From positions 186,001 to 250,000 of the forward strand of contig JAPZUC010000001.1 of NCBI GenBank assembly GCA_027533455.1: a stretch of 64,000 nt of DNA, in the 5' to 3' direction. Within the stretch, counting starts at the first letter, position 1. Each line of letters opens with the position of its first letter. The notes under the pieces were generated by a model, which made no database searches, was not told the origin of the DNA, and worked only from the letters and a program-made list of their open reading frames with translations. A program made the translations under genes and the position numbers. The stretch comes from Porphyrobacter sp. Lineage in GTDB: Bacteria; Pseudomonadota; Alphaproteobacteria; Sphingomonadales; Sphingomonadaceae. Positions 54,142-63,947 of the stretch are shown piece after piece.

Positions 54142-54978
54142 TTGAATAACAACCGTAACAACCGGCGTCGCGGTCGCGGCAACCGCAATCAGAGCGGCAA
54201 CGGCGCTCAGCTGAACCGCATCGACAGCCGGGCGCGCGGCAACGCCCCGCAAATGCTCGACAAGTTCAAGAAGCTTGCGCAGGACGCCCAGCACAACGGC
54301 GACCGCGTGCAGATGGAGTACTACCTCCAGTTCGCGGACCACTATTTCCGGGTGATCGCCGACAACAAGGCCCGTCAGGACGAACAGCGCGGTGGCACCA
54401 ATGGCGGCCAGCGTCGCAATGACGAGCGTGATCAGGCCGAGGATTTCGAGGACGATTTCGATTTCGGTCGCCGCAGCGATACGCCGACGCGCTCGCCCTA
54501 TGACCAGCCCGACAATGATTCGCGCGGCGATATGGCCGAAGGCGAGCACGGGCAGGAGGGCGAAAGCTTCCTCGCCGATGATCGTGACGATCGCGATGGC
54601 GGGCGTGACGGGAACCGCGACGGAGGCCGTGATGGTAGCCGTGACGGTGGGCGCGACGATAACCGCCCCCGCAGCCAGCGTCGCCAGCAGCAGGATCGCA
54701 AGCCGCGCGAGAACCGCGACAACCGCGGGGAAGGCGAGCGCCAGAACCGCGGCGGCGAAAACCGTGCGGACTGGAGCGAACAGCGCCCCGAACGTAGCGA
54801 GCGACTGGAGCGTTCCGAGCAGCCTGCACGCACCGATGCCAAGCCGCCTCGCGCCCGCAAGCCGCGCAAACCCGCCGGTGACGGCGAACAGCGTGGCATC
54901 GACAGCTCGATCCTCCCGCCCTCGATCCGTGGCGATGACGCAGGCGGGGACAGCGGCGCGCTCGAAACCGTCGAGTAA
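54142..54978 (+). CDS. DUF4167 domain protein, Arg/Asp-rich
   Basis: 278 aa. N-terminal DUF4167 domain: NNNRNNRRRGRGNRNQSGNG, RIDSRARGNAPQMLDKFKKL, MEYYLQFADHYFRVIADNKA. The rest is disordered, with tandem RDGG/RDGN repeats about residues 148-175 and Arg/Pro-rich segments to the end, as in RNA-binding proteins. The family is alphaproteobacterial and often follows prmC, as here; function unknown. TTG at 54142 starts the family N-terminus. The 261-bp gap before it contains a hairpin (CCAGCGAT/ATCGCTGG, 53939-53969) and nothing else identifiable. Confidence 0.88.
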   Translation: MNNNRNNRRRGRGNRNQSGNGAQLNRIDSRARGNAPQMLDKFKKLAQDAQHNGDRVQMEYYLQFADHYFRVIADNKARQDEQRGGTNGGQRRNDERDQAEDFEDDFDFGRRSDTPTRSPYDQPDNDSRGDMAEGEHGQEGESFLADDRDDRDGGRDGNRDGGRDGSRDGGRDDNRPRSQRRQQQDRKPRENRDNRGEGERQNRGGENRADWSEQRPERSERLERSEQPARTDAKPPRARKPRKPAGDGEQRGIDSSILPPSIRGDDAGGDSGALETVE

Positions 54979-54984
54979 GTTGCC

Positions 54985-56604
54985 ATGATCGAGCGGCTGG
55001 CCGCGGTGCCTGCGCTGGCGCGGCGTTTTCCGGCGCTGGCAGCGATGGCGCTGGGGCTGGTTGCAGCCTTCGCCTACCCGCCGCTCCACCTGTGGTCGCT
55101 GGGCCTTGCCGCGTTGGCAGGCTTCGTGTGGCTGATCCGTTCCGCCCCCACATGGCGCAGCGCGCTGGGGCGGGGTTGGTGCTTCGGCTGGGCGCACTTG
55201 ACGCTCGCCAACAACTGGATCGCGACCGCCTTCACCCATCAGGCGCAGATGCCCGAATTTCTCGGGTGGCTCGCCGTGCCGCTGCTGTGCATCTACCTCG
55301 CGTGGTATCCCGCCTTTGCCGCGCTTGCCGCGCATTTGCTGGCGAAGAAGCGTCCGCTGTGGGCCTTCGGGCTGATGCTGGCAGGCGCGTGGATCATCAC
55401 CGAATGGCTGCGCGGCTGGGTGTTCACCGGCTACCCCTGGCCGCCGCTCGGACTGATGCTGCTCGGCGGGTGGGACACGCCCGGCGCGGCGATGCTTCTG
55501 CCATTCATGGGCACATATGCGTTCTCGGGACTAACCCTCCTGCTGGCCGCCGTGCTTTTGGCGAATGGCGTGGTCCGGCACTGGCTCGGTGTGATTGTGC
55601 CGCTGGGGGCCGTGGCCTTCGCCATGCACGCCCCGATCAGGCCCGCAGTCACCGATAGCAAGCTGCGCTACACCCTCGTCCAGCCCTACATCCCCCAGTC
55701 CGAGATCAACGACGGCTCCAAGTTCGAAGAGCAATTCGACCGCCTTGCACGCCTTTCCGCCGAGGGGCGCAACCAGTCGCGGATCGTGCTCTGGCCCGAA
55801 AGCGGCGTGCCCGACTATCTCGAGGAAGGCTATCCCGAGCGATACTACATCGCCATGACCGCCGGCGCCGATCCGGTGATCGCCCGCAAGCGCATCGGCG
55901 AGGTGATCGGCCCGCAATCGACGCTGCTGACCGGCGTCGTCAACCTCAACATCGGCACACTTCCGGGCGGCTTCAACAAGGGCCGCCCCGGAGCGGTCAG
56001 TGCGCGCAATTCGGTGATGGCGATCAATGGCGCAGGCGCAATCGTCGGCGGTTACGACAAGGCGCATCTGGTGCCCTATGGCGAATACCTGCCGATGCGC
56101 CCGCTGCTCGAGCCGCTCGGGCTTTCAAGGCTGGTGGCGGGAAGCATCGACTACCTGCCCGGTCCCGGCCCGCGCACTGTCGACCTCAAGCAGCACGGCA
56201 AGGCCGGTGTGATGATCTGTTACGAAATCGTCTTCTCCGGCGCGGTCGCGGACAAGGCGAATCGCCCCGATTACATCTTCAACCCCTCGAACGACGGCTG
56301 GTTCGGCTGGTGGGGTCCGCCGCAGCATCTCGCACAGGCGCGGATGCGCGCGATCGAGGAAGGCCTGCCGGTGCTGCGTTCCACCACCACGGGCATCAGC
56401 GCGGTGATCGACGCGAAAGGCGTGGTGCGCGAAGCGATCGGCACCGGCAAGGCCGACAAGCGCGAGGGCTTCGTGCCCAAGGCCAAGCCGCCGACGCTGT
56501 TCGGGCAGCTCGGCCACACCCTGACGCTGGCATGGGCCGCATTGTTCCTCGCCCTCGGTCTTGTCCTGCCGAGAGTGCTTGCGCTCGCCCGCGCGCGCCG
56601 CTAG
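54985..56604 (+). CDS. lnt: Apolipoprotein N-acyltransferase
   Basis: 539 aa. Six or more N-terminal membrane helices (about 20-200), then a nitrilase-like periplasmic domain with catalytic Glu in VLWPESGVPDY, Lys in GGYDKAHLVPYGEYLP, and Cys in VMICYEIVFSG, plus NPSNDGWFGWWGPPQHLAQA and one C-terminal helix. Adds the third acyl chain to lipoproteins in the inner membrane. Six nt after the DUF4167 gene. Confidence 0.96.
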   Translation: MIERLAAVPALARRFPALAAMALGLVAAFAYPPLHLWSLGLAALAGFVWLIRSAPTWRSALGRGWCFGWAHLTLANNWIATAFTHQAQMPEFLGWLAVPLLCIYLAWYPAFAALAAHLLAKKRPLWAFGLMLAGAWIITEWLRGWVFTGYPWPPLGLMLLGGWDTPGAAMLLPFMGTYAFSGLTLLLAAVLLANGVVRHWLGVIVPLGAVAFAMHAPIRPAVTDSKLRYTLVQPYIPQSEINDGSKFEEQFDRLARLSAEGRNQSRIVLWPESGVPDYLEEGYPERYYIAMTAGADPVIARKRIGEVIGPQSTLLTGVVNLNIGTLPGGFNKGRPGAVSARNSVMAINGAGAIVGGYDKAHLVPYGEYLPMRPLLEPLGLSRLVAGSIDYLPGPGPRTVDLKQHGKAGVMICYEIVFSGAVADKANRPDYIFNPSNDGWFGWWGPPQHLAQARMRAIEEGLPVLRSTTTGISAVIDAKGVVREAIGTGKADKREGFVPKAKPPTLFGQLGHTLTLAWAALFLALGLVLPRVLALARARR

Positions 56605-56624
56605 GGCGTTGCCCAAGAAATCGG

Positions 56625-56655
56625 GACATAAAGGTTTCCTTATATCTCTATAAGG
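56625..56655 (+). promoter_or_regulatory. AT-rich dyad/hairpin in the metK leader
   Basis: ACATAAAGGTTTCCTTATAT is an imperfect palindrome, and its right half CCTTATA (56638-56644) also pairs with TATAAGG (56649-56655) around a TCTC loop. It lies about 50 nt before metK in the 99-bp gap. It could be an operator for a methionine-cycle repressor or an RNA hairpin; no known SAM riboswitch class is recognised. Confidence 0.5.
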
Positions 56656-56703
56656 TGCCCCGCCTCCCGCGCCGCACCGCCCATTCCAGCCCCCGGGGAT
56701 ATC

Positions 56704-57915
56704 ATGCGCACGAATTACCTCTTCACCTCCGAAAGCGTTTCCGAAGGCCACCCTGACAAGGTCGCCGACCAGATTTCGGACGCGATCGTCGACCTGTTCC
56801 TGTCGAAGGACCCCGAAGCGCGCATCGCCTGCGAAACCCTGACCACCACCCAGCTCGTGGTGCTGGCGGGCGAAATCCGCTGCAAGGGCGTGTTCGAGAA
56901 CGACGAATGGGCGCCCGGCGCGCAGGAAGAGATCGAGAAGACCGTCCGCGAAACGGTGAAGCGCATCGGCTATGAACAGGACGGCTTCCACTGGGACAAA
57001 TTCGAATTCATCAACCGGCTGCACGCCCAGTCGGCGCACATCGCGCAAGGCGTGGACGCAGGCGAGAACAAGGATGAAGGCGCGGGCGACCAGGGCATCA
57101 TGTTCGGTTACGCCACCGACGAAACCCCGGGCCTGATGCCGGCAACCCTGTATTACAGCCACAAGATCCTCGAGCGCATGGCCGCCGACCGCCACTCGGG
57201 CGCGGCCCCCTTCCTCGAGCCCGACGCCAAGAGCCAGGTGACCCTGCGCTACGAAGGCTCGCTTCCGGTGGCCGCGACTGCGGTGGTCGTCTCGACCCAG
57301 CACAAGAAGGGTTACGACGAGAACGATCCGGCCAAGCAGGCCGAGCTTGAAGCCTATGTGAAGAAGGTGATCGCCGACGTGATCCCGCCGGTTCTGCTGC
57401 GCGAGACCGAATACTTCATCAACCCGACCGGCAGCTTCGAAATCGGCGGGCCTGACGGTGACGCTGGCCTTACGGGGCGCAAGATCATCGTCGACACCTA
57501 TGGCGGCGCGGCCCCGCATGGCGGCGGCGCGTTCAGCGGCAAGGACCCGACCAAGGTTGACCGTTCGGCTGCCTATATCACCCGCTACCTCGCGAAGAAC
57601 GTGGTCGCCGCTGGCCTTGCCACGCGCTGCACCATCCAGATCGCCTATGCGATCGGCGTGTCGAAGCCGCTTTCGCTCTATGTCGACACCCATGACACCG
57701 GCACCGTGGGCGACGACAAGATCGAAGCCGCAATCCTCGGCATCGCCAAGCTGGGCGGCCTGACCCCGCGTTCGATCCGCACGCATCTCGGCCTCAACAA
57801 GCCGATCTACCAGCCGACCGCCGCCTATGGCCACTTCGGCCGCACTGCGGAGGGCGACTTCTTCCCGTGGGAACGCCTCGATCTGGTGGCAGATCTGAAG
57901 GCTGCGCTCGTCTGA
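56704..57915 (+). CDS. metK: S-adenosylmethionine synthetase
   Basis: 403 aa. [20 protein letters not shown] at the N-terminus (catalytic His), [15 protein letters not shown] signature 1, [11 protein letters not shown], signature 2 [20 protein letters not shown], and the C-terminal [10 protein letters not shown]. Makes SAM from methionine and ATP. A possible operator/hairpin lies upstream. Confidence 0.97.
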   Translation: MRTNYLFTSESVSEGHPDKVADQISDAIVDLFLSKDPEARIACETLTTTQLVVLAGEIRCKGVFENDEWAPGAQEEIEKTVRETVKRIGYEQDGFHWDKFEFINRLHAQSAHIAQGVDAGENKDEGAGDQGIMFGYATDETPGLMPATLYYSHKILERMAADRHSGAAPFLEPDAKSQVTLRYEGSLPVAATAVVVSTQHKKGYDENDPAKQAELEAYVKKVIADVIPPVLLRETEYFINPTGSFEIGGPDGDAGLTGRKIIVDTYGGAAPHGGGAFSGKDPTKVDRSAAYITRYLAKNVVAAGLATRCTIQIAYAIGVSKPLSLYVDTHDTGTVGDDKIEAAILGIAKLGGLTPRSIRTHLGLNKPIYQPTAAYGHFGRTAEGDFFPWERLDLVADLKAALV

Positions 57916-57927
57916 TTTTCGGGTAGG

Positions 57928-59142
57928 GTGCTGTCCGTGACGGCACCCTCGCCTGCTTCGGAACGCATTCTCGCGCTTGACGCGCTGCGCGGTGTCGCAG
58001 TGATCGGGATCGTGGGGATGAACGTCCTCGCCTTCGCGCTGCCGGGGCCGGCCTATTACAATCCCCTCAGCTTTGGCGGCACCGGCCCGGCCGATTACTG
58101 GGTGTGGCTGGGCAGCTTCGTCTTCATCGAGGACAAGTTCCGCACGCTGTTCGCGATGCTGTTCGGCGCGGGGTGCCTGATCCTGATCGAGCGGTCGGGC
58201 CAACAAGACGGGGCTATGCCGTGGCGCGCGCATTATGCCCGCATGATCGTGCTGTTCGGCATCGGCCTCGTCCACGCGACCCTTTTCGCCAGCAACGACG
58301 TGCTGCGCGCCTATGCGCTGGCCGGGCTGGCGCTGCCGCTGCTGGCGGGGCTATCCGCGCAGGGGCTGTTTAGCGTGGCCCTAGGCCTGCTTTGCCTCCA
58401 CCTTGCCCTGGGTATGGCGGTTCTAGGCACCCCCTTGGTGATGTTTCACAAGGAACAATGGGGCGCGGATTCGCTGCTTTGGGCGGAGCGGCAATTCGGC
58501 CGGGATCCCGCGATGATCACGATGCTGCTCGAACAGGGCCGCGAGGGGTTGGCTGAACGGGTGACGCGGCGGGTGCCCGGAATCCCCGGCCAGATGACCG
58601 CGCTGATCGCCGCCCTGCCGCTCAACCTGTCGGCCATCGCGCTGGGCATGGGGCTGTGGAAGGGCGGAATGCTGAAAGGCGAATGGCGCACCTTCCGCCT
58701 GCAACGCGTGGCCGGGATTGCGGCGCTGGTGGGCCTGCCGGGCCTGCTTGGCCTCGCGGCGTGGCTGGTGGCGGAGGGCTTTCCTGCCGCGATTGTCGGC
58801 CCGGTGGCGCTGGTGCTTTCCGCCCCCTTCGACATGGCGCTGGCGCTCGCCTATGCCGCGCTGGCAATGGCCTTTCTGAGCAAGGACAATGGTTTGGTGA
58901 ATAGGCTCGCCGCAGTCGGGCGACTGTCGCTCAGCAATTACCTTGCGACCAGCGTGATCCTCTCGGCGATCTTCGCCAGCTGGGGACTCGGCCTGTTCGG
59001 AGAGGTCACCCGCTGGCAAGCCTTCGCGCTCGGGCTGGTCCCGGTGGCGGCGATGCTGGCATGGTCGCCCTTGTGGCTATCGCGGGCGGGCCAAGGCCCT
59101 GCCGAGCGGCTGTGGCGGCGCGCTGCGAGGGCGCTCGCCTAA
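57928..59142 (+). CDS. DUF418 family membrane protein
   Basis: 404 aa, about ten membrane helices. The N-terminal ILALDALRGVAVIGIVGMNV is the hallmark of DUF418/acyltransferase-like membrane proteins, and the C-terminal half with AAVGRLSLSNYLATSVILSA completes the DUF418 domain. Function unknown; some relatives modify surface polymers. GTG at 57928 or GTG at 57937 could be the start; the second has better Shine-Dalgarno spacing. Ends 4 nt inside the convergent CoA transferase gene. Confidence 0.82.
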   Translation: MLSVTAPSPASERILALDALRGVAVIGIVGMNVLAFALPGPAYYNPLSFGGTGPADYWVWLGSFVFIEDKFRTLFAMLFGAGCLILIERSGQQDGAMPWRAHYARMIVLFGIGLVHATLFASNDVLRAYALAGLALPLLAGLSAQGLFSVALGLLCLHLALGMAVLGTPLVMFHKEQWGADSLLWAERQFGRDPAMITMLLEQGREGLAERVTRRVPGIPGQMTALIAALPLNLSAIALGMGLWKGGMLKGEWRTFRLQRVAGIAALVGLPGLLGLAAWLVAEGFPAAIVGPVALVLSAPFDMALALAYAALAMAFLSKDNGLVNRLAAVGRLSLSNYLATSVILSAIFASWGLGLFGEVTRWQAFALGLVPVAAMLAWSPLWLSRAGQGPAERLWRRAARALA

Positions 59143-60296
59143 CCGCCTGCCCCGTGGATCGGCGAAGGCCGGTCAAACGCGAGTTCGGCATCGGAAAAGA
59201 CGAAGGGACTGCGCACCCCCGCCATCCCGCCAAGTTCGATTCTCATGCCCCGGGCGATCACCTGCGGATCGGCAAAGACCTCGTCGAGGCGGTTGATCGG
59301 TCCTGCCGGAACCCCTGCCGCATGGCACGCATCAAGTAGGGCCTGTTTGGTCCAAGTGCTTGCAGAAACTGCGATTTCCTCGTCGAGCGCCTTGGCGTTC
59401 GCGGTTCTGTCGCCATTGGTCAGGAAGCGCGGATCCTCGCACAATTCGCTCCGCCCCAGCACCGCCATCAGCTTGTGGAACAGCCCGTCATTGGCAGGCG
59501 CGAGGATCACGTGACCATCGCTCACCGCGAACACCCCATAGGGCGCGACCTGCGCGTGGGCATTGCCCATCCGGGGCGGGTTGTCGCCGGTGGTGAAGAA
59601 GTAGCTCGCCTGATTGGCAAGGAGGCCGACCGAGCAATCGAGCAGCGCCATATCGACCTGCTGGCCCTTGCCGGTCCGCGCCCGCATCAGCAGCGCCGCC
59701 TGCACGCCGTTCGCCGCCCAGACGCCGGTAGCCAGATCGCTGATCGAGATGCCCATCTTGACCGGGTGCCCCTCGGGCTCGCCGGTCAGCGACATCAGGC
59801 CGCTCATCCCCTGCGCGACGAAGTCATACCCCGCCTCATGGGCGCGCGGGCCAGTCTGGCCGAAGCCGGTGATCGAGCAATAGACCAGCCCCGGATTGCT
59901 GGCGGCAAGGCTGGCATAGTCGAGCCCGAACTTGGCCAGGCTGCCGGTCTTGAAGTTCTCGATCACCACGTCGGCCTCGGCGCAAAGGTCTCGCACCCGC
60001 GCCAGATCATCAGGGGTGGAGAAGTCTGCAATGATCGAGCGTTTGCCGCGGTTGCAGGCGTGGTAATAGGCAGCCTCGCGGTGCACCTTGCCCCGGGCAT
60101 CAGTGCGCTCGACCCACGGCGGGCCCCACAACCGGGTGCCGTCACCCTCCGGGCTCTCGACCTTGATCACATCCGCGCCGAGGTCCGCGAGGATCTGGCC
60201 GCAGAACGGCCCCGCCAGCACCCGCGCCAGCTCCACCACTTTCAGCCCGGCGAGCGGCGTATTGGGGTTGCGTGGTTCGGGAAGCCACATGGTCAT
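59139..60296 (-). CDS. CaiB/BaiF family (class III) CoA transferase
   Basis: 385 aa. GLKVVELARVLAGPFCGQIL and ADLGADVIKVESPEGDGTR at the N-terminus, NRGKRSIIADF, ENFKTGSLAKFGLDY, the catalytic Asp in AGYDFVAQGMSGLM, and TGKGQQVDMALLDCSVGLL. Moves CoA between carboxylic acids. Last gene of the scoA-to-caiB minus-strand operon, its start overlapping the esterase stop. Together with the class I CoA transferase this suggests uptake or degradation of an organic acid as its CoA thioester. Confidence 0.9.
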   Translation of the reverse strand: MTMWLPEPRNPNTPLAGLKVVELARVLAGPFCGQILADLGADVIKVESPEGDGTRLWGPPWVERTDARGKVHREAAYYHACNRGKRSIIADFSTPDDLARVRDLCAEADVVIENFKTGSLAKFGLDYASLAASNPGLVYCSITGFGQTGPRAHEAGYDFVAQGMSGLMSLTGEPEGHPVKMGISISDLATGVWAANGVQAALLMRARTGKGQQVDMALLDCSVGLLANQASYFFTTGDNPPRMGNAHAQVAPYGVFAVSDGHVILAPANDGLFHKLMAVLGRSELCEDPRFLTNGDRTANAKALDEEIAVSASTWTKQALLDACHAAGVPAGPINRLDEVFADPQVIARGMRIELGGMAGVRSPFVFSDAELAFDRPSPIHGAGG

Positions 60297-61177
60297 TCCC
60301 CCAGCCGCGCGCGCAGGAACGCAACGCTGTCGGCCAGCACCGGGCCCTTCTTCCGGAACGGCACCGATAGCGCCATGACGATCTCCTCGTGATCAAGCGG
60401 GCCGTAATTCTTCACTTCGACCGGCGCACCGAATTGGCGCAGCTTAGCGCCGAGGTTGTTGGCGTTCTTGGGCCGCACTGCCTCATCCCCGTCCGACGTG
60501 ACGAGCAGCAGCGGCGGCGCGTCGCCCCGCGCGAAGCTGATCGGCTGGGTTTCTTCCGGGCGCGGCCACTGGCTCATGGCGTCGATCGAACGTTCGGAGG
60601 TGAAGGGGTAGAAATCATAGGGGCCGGATAGCCCGACCGCCGCCTTCACGTTGACGGGATCGGCTCCCGCCGCGGTCAGGCGCTTGCTATCGAGTGCCAG
60701 CATGATCGCCTGATAGGCGCCCGCAGAATGGCCCATGAAGGCGATCCGCGCCGGGTTGCCGCCGTGCTGGACGATATTGCTCTCCACCCAGGCGACCGCC
60801 TCGGCCCCGTCGTCGAGGAAGGCGGGGAAGTGCACGTCCGGCACCTTGCGGTAGTCCGGGATGACCACAAGGAAGCCCTCGCGCGCCAGCGCCCGTCCCG
60901 CAAAGGCATAAGACGCACGGTCACCCTTGGCCCAGCCGCCGCCGTACCAGAAGACCACCACTGGCAGCGGCCCTTCTGCGGTGCCTTCAGGGGCCCAGAT
61001 ATCGAGCGTCTGCGCGTGGCTGCCGAACGGCAAGCCCTCGGCCACCAGACGCGCGCCGGACCTGCCGCCGGTCACCCGGTCATAGTAAGAAAGCAGCCGG
61101 GGCGGCGAGGTGAAGGCAATCAGGCCGCCCAGCGCTGCCACCACCGCCATCCCTGTCAGCGCAAGCTTCCGCTTCAT
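60293..61177 (-). CDS. Alpha/beta hydrolase, esterase/BD-FAE-like, membrane-anchored
   Basis: 294 aa. N-terminal signal or anchor ([18 protein letters not shown]), then an alpha/beta hydrolase: oxyanion motif [17 protein letters not shown], nucleophile Ser in [12 protein letters not shown] (near 148), acid Asp in [14 protein letters not shown] (near 234), and His in [11 protein letters not shown]. Related to carboxylesterases of the acylated-sugar type. It may supply acid from an exported ester to the flanking CoA transferases; inference from the operon only. Confidence 0.84.
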   Translation of the reverse strand: MKRKLALTGMAVVAALGGLIAFTSPPRLLSYYDRVTGGRSGARLVAEGLPFGSHAQTLDIWAPEGTAEGPLPVVVFWYGGGWAKGDRASYAFAGRALAREGFLVVIPDYRKVPDVHFPAFLDDGAEAVAWVESNIVQHGGNPARIAFMGHSAGAYQAIMLALDSKRLTAAGADPVNVKAAVGLSGPYDFYPFTSERSIDAMSQWPRPEETQPISFARGDAPPLLLVTSDGDEAVRPKNANNLGAKLRQFGAPVEVKNYGPLDHEEIVMALSVPFRKKGPVLADSVAFLRARLGE

Positions 61178-61827
61178 GGGAGGACGTAATGCGCTGTGGT
61201 GGTCGCGGCGATGTCCGCCTCGGTCACGCCCGGAGCGGTCTCGATCAGGCGGAACGGCTCGCCCTTCGCGGGGCGTTGGAAGACAGCGAGGTTGGTGATC
61301 ACCATGTCGACCACGCCCGCGCCGGTCAGCGGCAGGGTGCACGCCGGAATGAACTTCGGCGTCCCGTCCTTTGACGTGTGGTCCATCACCACAATGATCT
61401 TCTTGACGCCCGCGACCAGATCCATCGCGCCGCCCATGCCCTTGATCATCTTGCCCGGGATCATCCAGTTGGCGATGTCGCCGTTCTCGGCCACCTCCAT
61501 CGCGCCCAGCACGGTGAGGTCGATATGCCCGCCGCGGATCATGGCGAAACTGGTCGCGCTGTCAAAATAGGCGCTGTGAGGCAGCTCGGAGATGGTCTGC
61601 TTGCCGGCATTAATGAGGTCTGCATCGACCTCGTCGTCGAAGGGAAACGGCCCGATGCCGAGCATGCCGTTCTCGCTCTGCAAGGTCACCATCATCTCTT
61701 CGGGAATGTGGTTGGCGACCAGCGTCGGGATACCGATCCCAAGGTTGACGTAATAGCCGTCCTGCAATTCGCGCGCGGCGCGAGCGGCCATCTGGTCGCG
61801 GGTCCAGCCGGTGGGAAGCGTGGTCAT
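61174..61827 (-). CDS. scoB: 3-oxoacid CoA-transferase subunit B
   Basis: 217 aa. [20 protein letters not shown], the catalytic Glu in [55 protein letters not shown] and [16 protein letters not shown]. Pairs with ScoA to move CoA from succinyl-CoA to acetoacetate or a similar 3-oxoacid. It is separated from scoA by the HAD lipoprotein gene. ATG at 61827 fits the family start. Confidence 0.93.
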   Translation of the reverse strand: MTTLPTGWTRDQMAARAARELQDGYYVNLGIGIPTLVANHIPEEMMVTLQSENGMLGIGPFPFDDEVDADLINAGKQTISELPHSAYFDSATSFAMIRGGHIDLTVLGAMEVAENGDIANWMIPGKMIKGMGGAMDLVAGVKKIIVVMDHTSKDGTPKFIPACTLPLTGAGVVDMVITNLAVFQRPAKGEPFRLIETAPGVTEADIAATTTAHYVLP

Positions 61828-61843
61828 AGGGGGTAAACTGTCC

Positions 61844-62698
61844 TTATTTGCCAAGCAGTGGTTCGATGAGGAACCAGCCATCGCCGATCAGCGGCTCGAT
61901 CCCCGCGCCCGCCTCGGCGTTGCGCAGATACTTGAAGCGTGTGTCGAAATCAGGCCGCTCGTCACCGGCGATGGCGATGATGCAGGTGATCGCGGCGAGG
62001 CTGGCGCGGCGCTGGTCCTTGGTGTCGCTTTCTTCGCGGCGCAGCGAAATGATATCCTGCCCGCGCGGGTCCAGGCCGGATTGTTCAAGCGCGGTGCGCA
62101 GGCTGCCGGACTGCGTGGTCGAAAGGTCCGAGAGCCAGGCGATCTCCACCCCTTCCTGCCGAAGCACAGCCAGGCCGAGCGCAAGGCCTGTCAACTTGGA
62201 AGGACTGGCGAGGGGCGCGAAGACCCTGCCCGCCGGATCGAGATCGATCACCGCAACGAGCTGTTCGCCGGACACGCAGCGACGGCGCTTGCCATCAATG
62301 GCGACAGGATCGCTGAGCACCGCGGAGGGCAGCTCGGCACCCGCTGCAGCCTGCCTTGCGGCCGCCTGTGTGTAGCGCACAAAGCGGGCGAAGTTGGTCT
62401 GCCCGGACGGCAAGGGGCTGGCGGGGTCAGGATAGGCCGCTGGAGGTGGCAGCGCAGGTGCAGAAGCGGGTGCGATGGTGGCCGGCAGTTGTGTGATTTC
62501 GGATTGCGGCGAGGGCACGGGTGAAGGCACTGCAGCAGATGCGACCACCCGCTCCGTTGCGGCATTTTCGGAGCCATCGACAACCCGCTTGCCGACGATG
62601 GTCGATCCCGCCACCGCCGGAATGGCCACTGCAACGCAGCCCGAAAGCAACGGCGCCGCCAGCAAAGCCAGCGACAACCCGGCCAGCCTTTTGCGCAT
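61844..62698 (-). CDS. Predicted lipoprotein with HAD phosphatase-like motifs
   Basis: 284 aa. Lipoprotein signal [21 protein letters not shown] (lipobox LSGC, Cys21), a Pro/Ser/Ala-rich linker to about residue 95, then a globular part. HAD-like motifs: [15 protein letters not shown] (near 150); [10 protein letters not shown] (near 192); [11 protein letters not shown] (near 249). The pattern is like class B/C acid phosphatases of the periplasm. It is inserted between the two subunit genes of the CoA transferase, its start overlapping the scoA stop by 1 nt. Substrate unknown. Confidence 0.7.
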   Translation of the reverse strand: MRKRLAGLSLALLAAPLLSGCVAVAIPAVAGSTIVGKRVVDGSENAATERVVASAAVPSPVPSPQSEITQLPATIAPASAPALPPPAAYPDPASPLPSGQTNFARFVRYTQAAARQAAAGAELPSAVLSDPVAIDGKRRRCVSGEQLVAVIDLDPAGRVFAPLASPSKLTGLALGLAVLRQEGVEIAWLSDLSTTQSGSLRTALEQSGLDPRGQDIISLRREESDTKDQRRASLAAITCIIAIAGDERPDFDTRFKYLRNAEAGAGIEPLIGDGWFLIEPLLGK

Positions 62699-63420
62699 TA
62701 CGCTGCCTCCCTCTCCCGCACGGTCCGGAACTCGATCTTCTTGTCATAGGGCGCGCCCAGGACGATGCGGTTCACAAACACACCCGCAAGGTGGATCTGG
62801 TCGGGATCGAGCGCGCCCGCCGGCACGACTTCCTCCACTTCAGCGACGCAGATCTTGCCGCAGGTGGCCGCCGGCAGATTGAAATTGCGCGCGGTCTTGC
62901 GGAACACGAGGTTGCCGGTTTCGTCGGCCTTCCACGCCTTCACGATCGCTAGATCGGCGAAGATGCCGTGTTCGAGGATATAGGTCTGCATCACCCCGTC
63001 GCGGTCGGGAAAGTCCTTGTGCTCCTTGCCCTTCGCAACTTCGGTGCCGACGCCGGTACGGGTGTAAAAGCCGGGAATGCCCGCGCCGCCCGCCCGCATC
63101 CGCTCGGCCAACGTCCCCTGCGGGCAGAACTCGACTTCCAGCTCGCCCGCGAGATACTGGCGCTCGAACTCCTTGTTCTCGCCGACATAGGAGCTGATCA
63201 TCTTCCTCACCTGCCGCGTGCGCAGCAGCTTGCCGATGCCCTCGTTGTCGATCCCGGCATTGTTGCTGGCGAAGGTGAGGTACCTGACCCCCGAATCGCG
63301 GATGGCATCGAGCAACCGTTCGGGCAGGCCGCAAAGGCCGAAGCCTCCCGCGGCGATCAGCATGTCATCGCGCAGCACGCCAGCGAGCGCACTGGCGGCG
63401 TCGGGATAGAGCTTGGTCAT
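62698..63420 (-). CDS. scoA: 3-oxoacid CoA-transferase subunit A
   Basis: 240 aa. CoA-binding GGFGLCGLPERLLDAIRDSG, TFASNNAGIDNEGIGKLLRT, RKMISSYVGENKEFERQYLA, FCPQGTLAERMRAGGAGIPG, and FRKTARNFNLPAATCGKICV. First gene of the operon scoA, HAD lipoprotein, scoB, esterase, caiB. ATG at 63420 matches homologues; no ATG upstream gives a family N-terminus. Confidence 0.93.
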   Translation of the reverse strand: MTKLYPDAASALAGVLRDDMLIAAGGFGLCGLPERLLDAIRDSGVRYLTFASNNAGIDNEGIGKLLRTRQVRKMISSYVGENKEFERQYLAGELEVEFCPQGTLAERMRAGGAGIPGFYTRTGVGTEVAKGKEHKDFPDRDGVMQTYILEHGIFADLAIVKAWKADETGNLVFRKTARNFNLPAATCGKICVAEVEEVVPAGALDPDQIHLAGVFVNRIVLGAPYDKKIEFRTVREREAA

Positions 63421-63947
63421 CGGACCTGATTGCCTCTTGTGGTGTAGTGCAGCATCGACCCCATCACGCGGGGCCGCCTTCATGATTAGAGCGTTCGCGG
63501 GGCGCTGTCACCATCGGCCAGGCCACAAAGTCGAATTGACTTTCATGTTGCGGCGCAATACTGTCACAAAGCGCTTTTTTGCTTATTTTATGAGCTCCTG
63601 CCTTAATTTTAGGCATTTTTGTGCGTGTTTGCGTACAATTCTGCATCATTTCGCGGATAAATTGCATTCTTTGCATCTTAAAATGCGGCATTCGCACTTG
63701 CACAATCGGGCTGCATCCGCCACTTGAGACGTGCCTTTCAGGCATCCTCTCCCAAACTTTTCAAGCCCGGCACCCAGTGCCGGGCTTTTTTCTTGTCCAC
63801 CGCAACAGCCACGCAAAGCACGCGCCGGGATTGTCCTTAGCCAGTAGCGCGACCCCCTCGCGCCCTCGGCACAGCCTGCCGCCGATTGCATTCATTTGCC
63901 CCCGTTCCTAGCTAAACAGCTGTACTCCGTTTGCACAGGAACCTTCG
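63421..63947. other. Long gene-free region with promoter and terminator signals
   Basis: 527 bp with no convincing gene. From 63530 to 63700 it is AT-rich. On the plus strand: TTGACT (63536-63541), 17-nt spacer, TACTGT (63559-63564), a weak promoter; an imperfect palindrome TGCCTTAATTTTAGGCA (63599-63615); a strong terminator at 63765-63791; then 150 bp to the next start. It may encode a small RNA of about 220 nt or be a long leader of the next gene. Confidence 0.45.
63765..63791 (+). terminator. Intrinsic terminator without an assigned gene
   Basis: GCCCGGCAC (63765-63773), loop CCA, GTGCCGGGC (63777-63785), then six T. Textbook form on the plus strand. No coding sequence precedes it on this strand for over 300 bp. 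Confidence 0.82.

Noticed and set aside
56125-58275. Open frame of 716 codons antisense to lnt, metK and DUF418
   Set aside because: Crosses three genes on the opposite strand and shows no domain.
58441-58458. TGTTTCACAAGGAACA, a parS-like sequence
   Set aside because: Three mismatches in the central CACGTG region and it lies inside DUF418 coding sequence.
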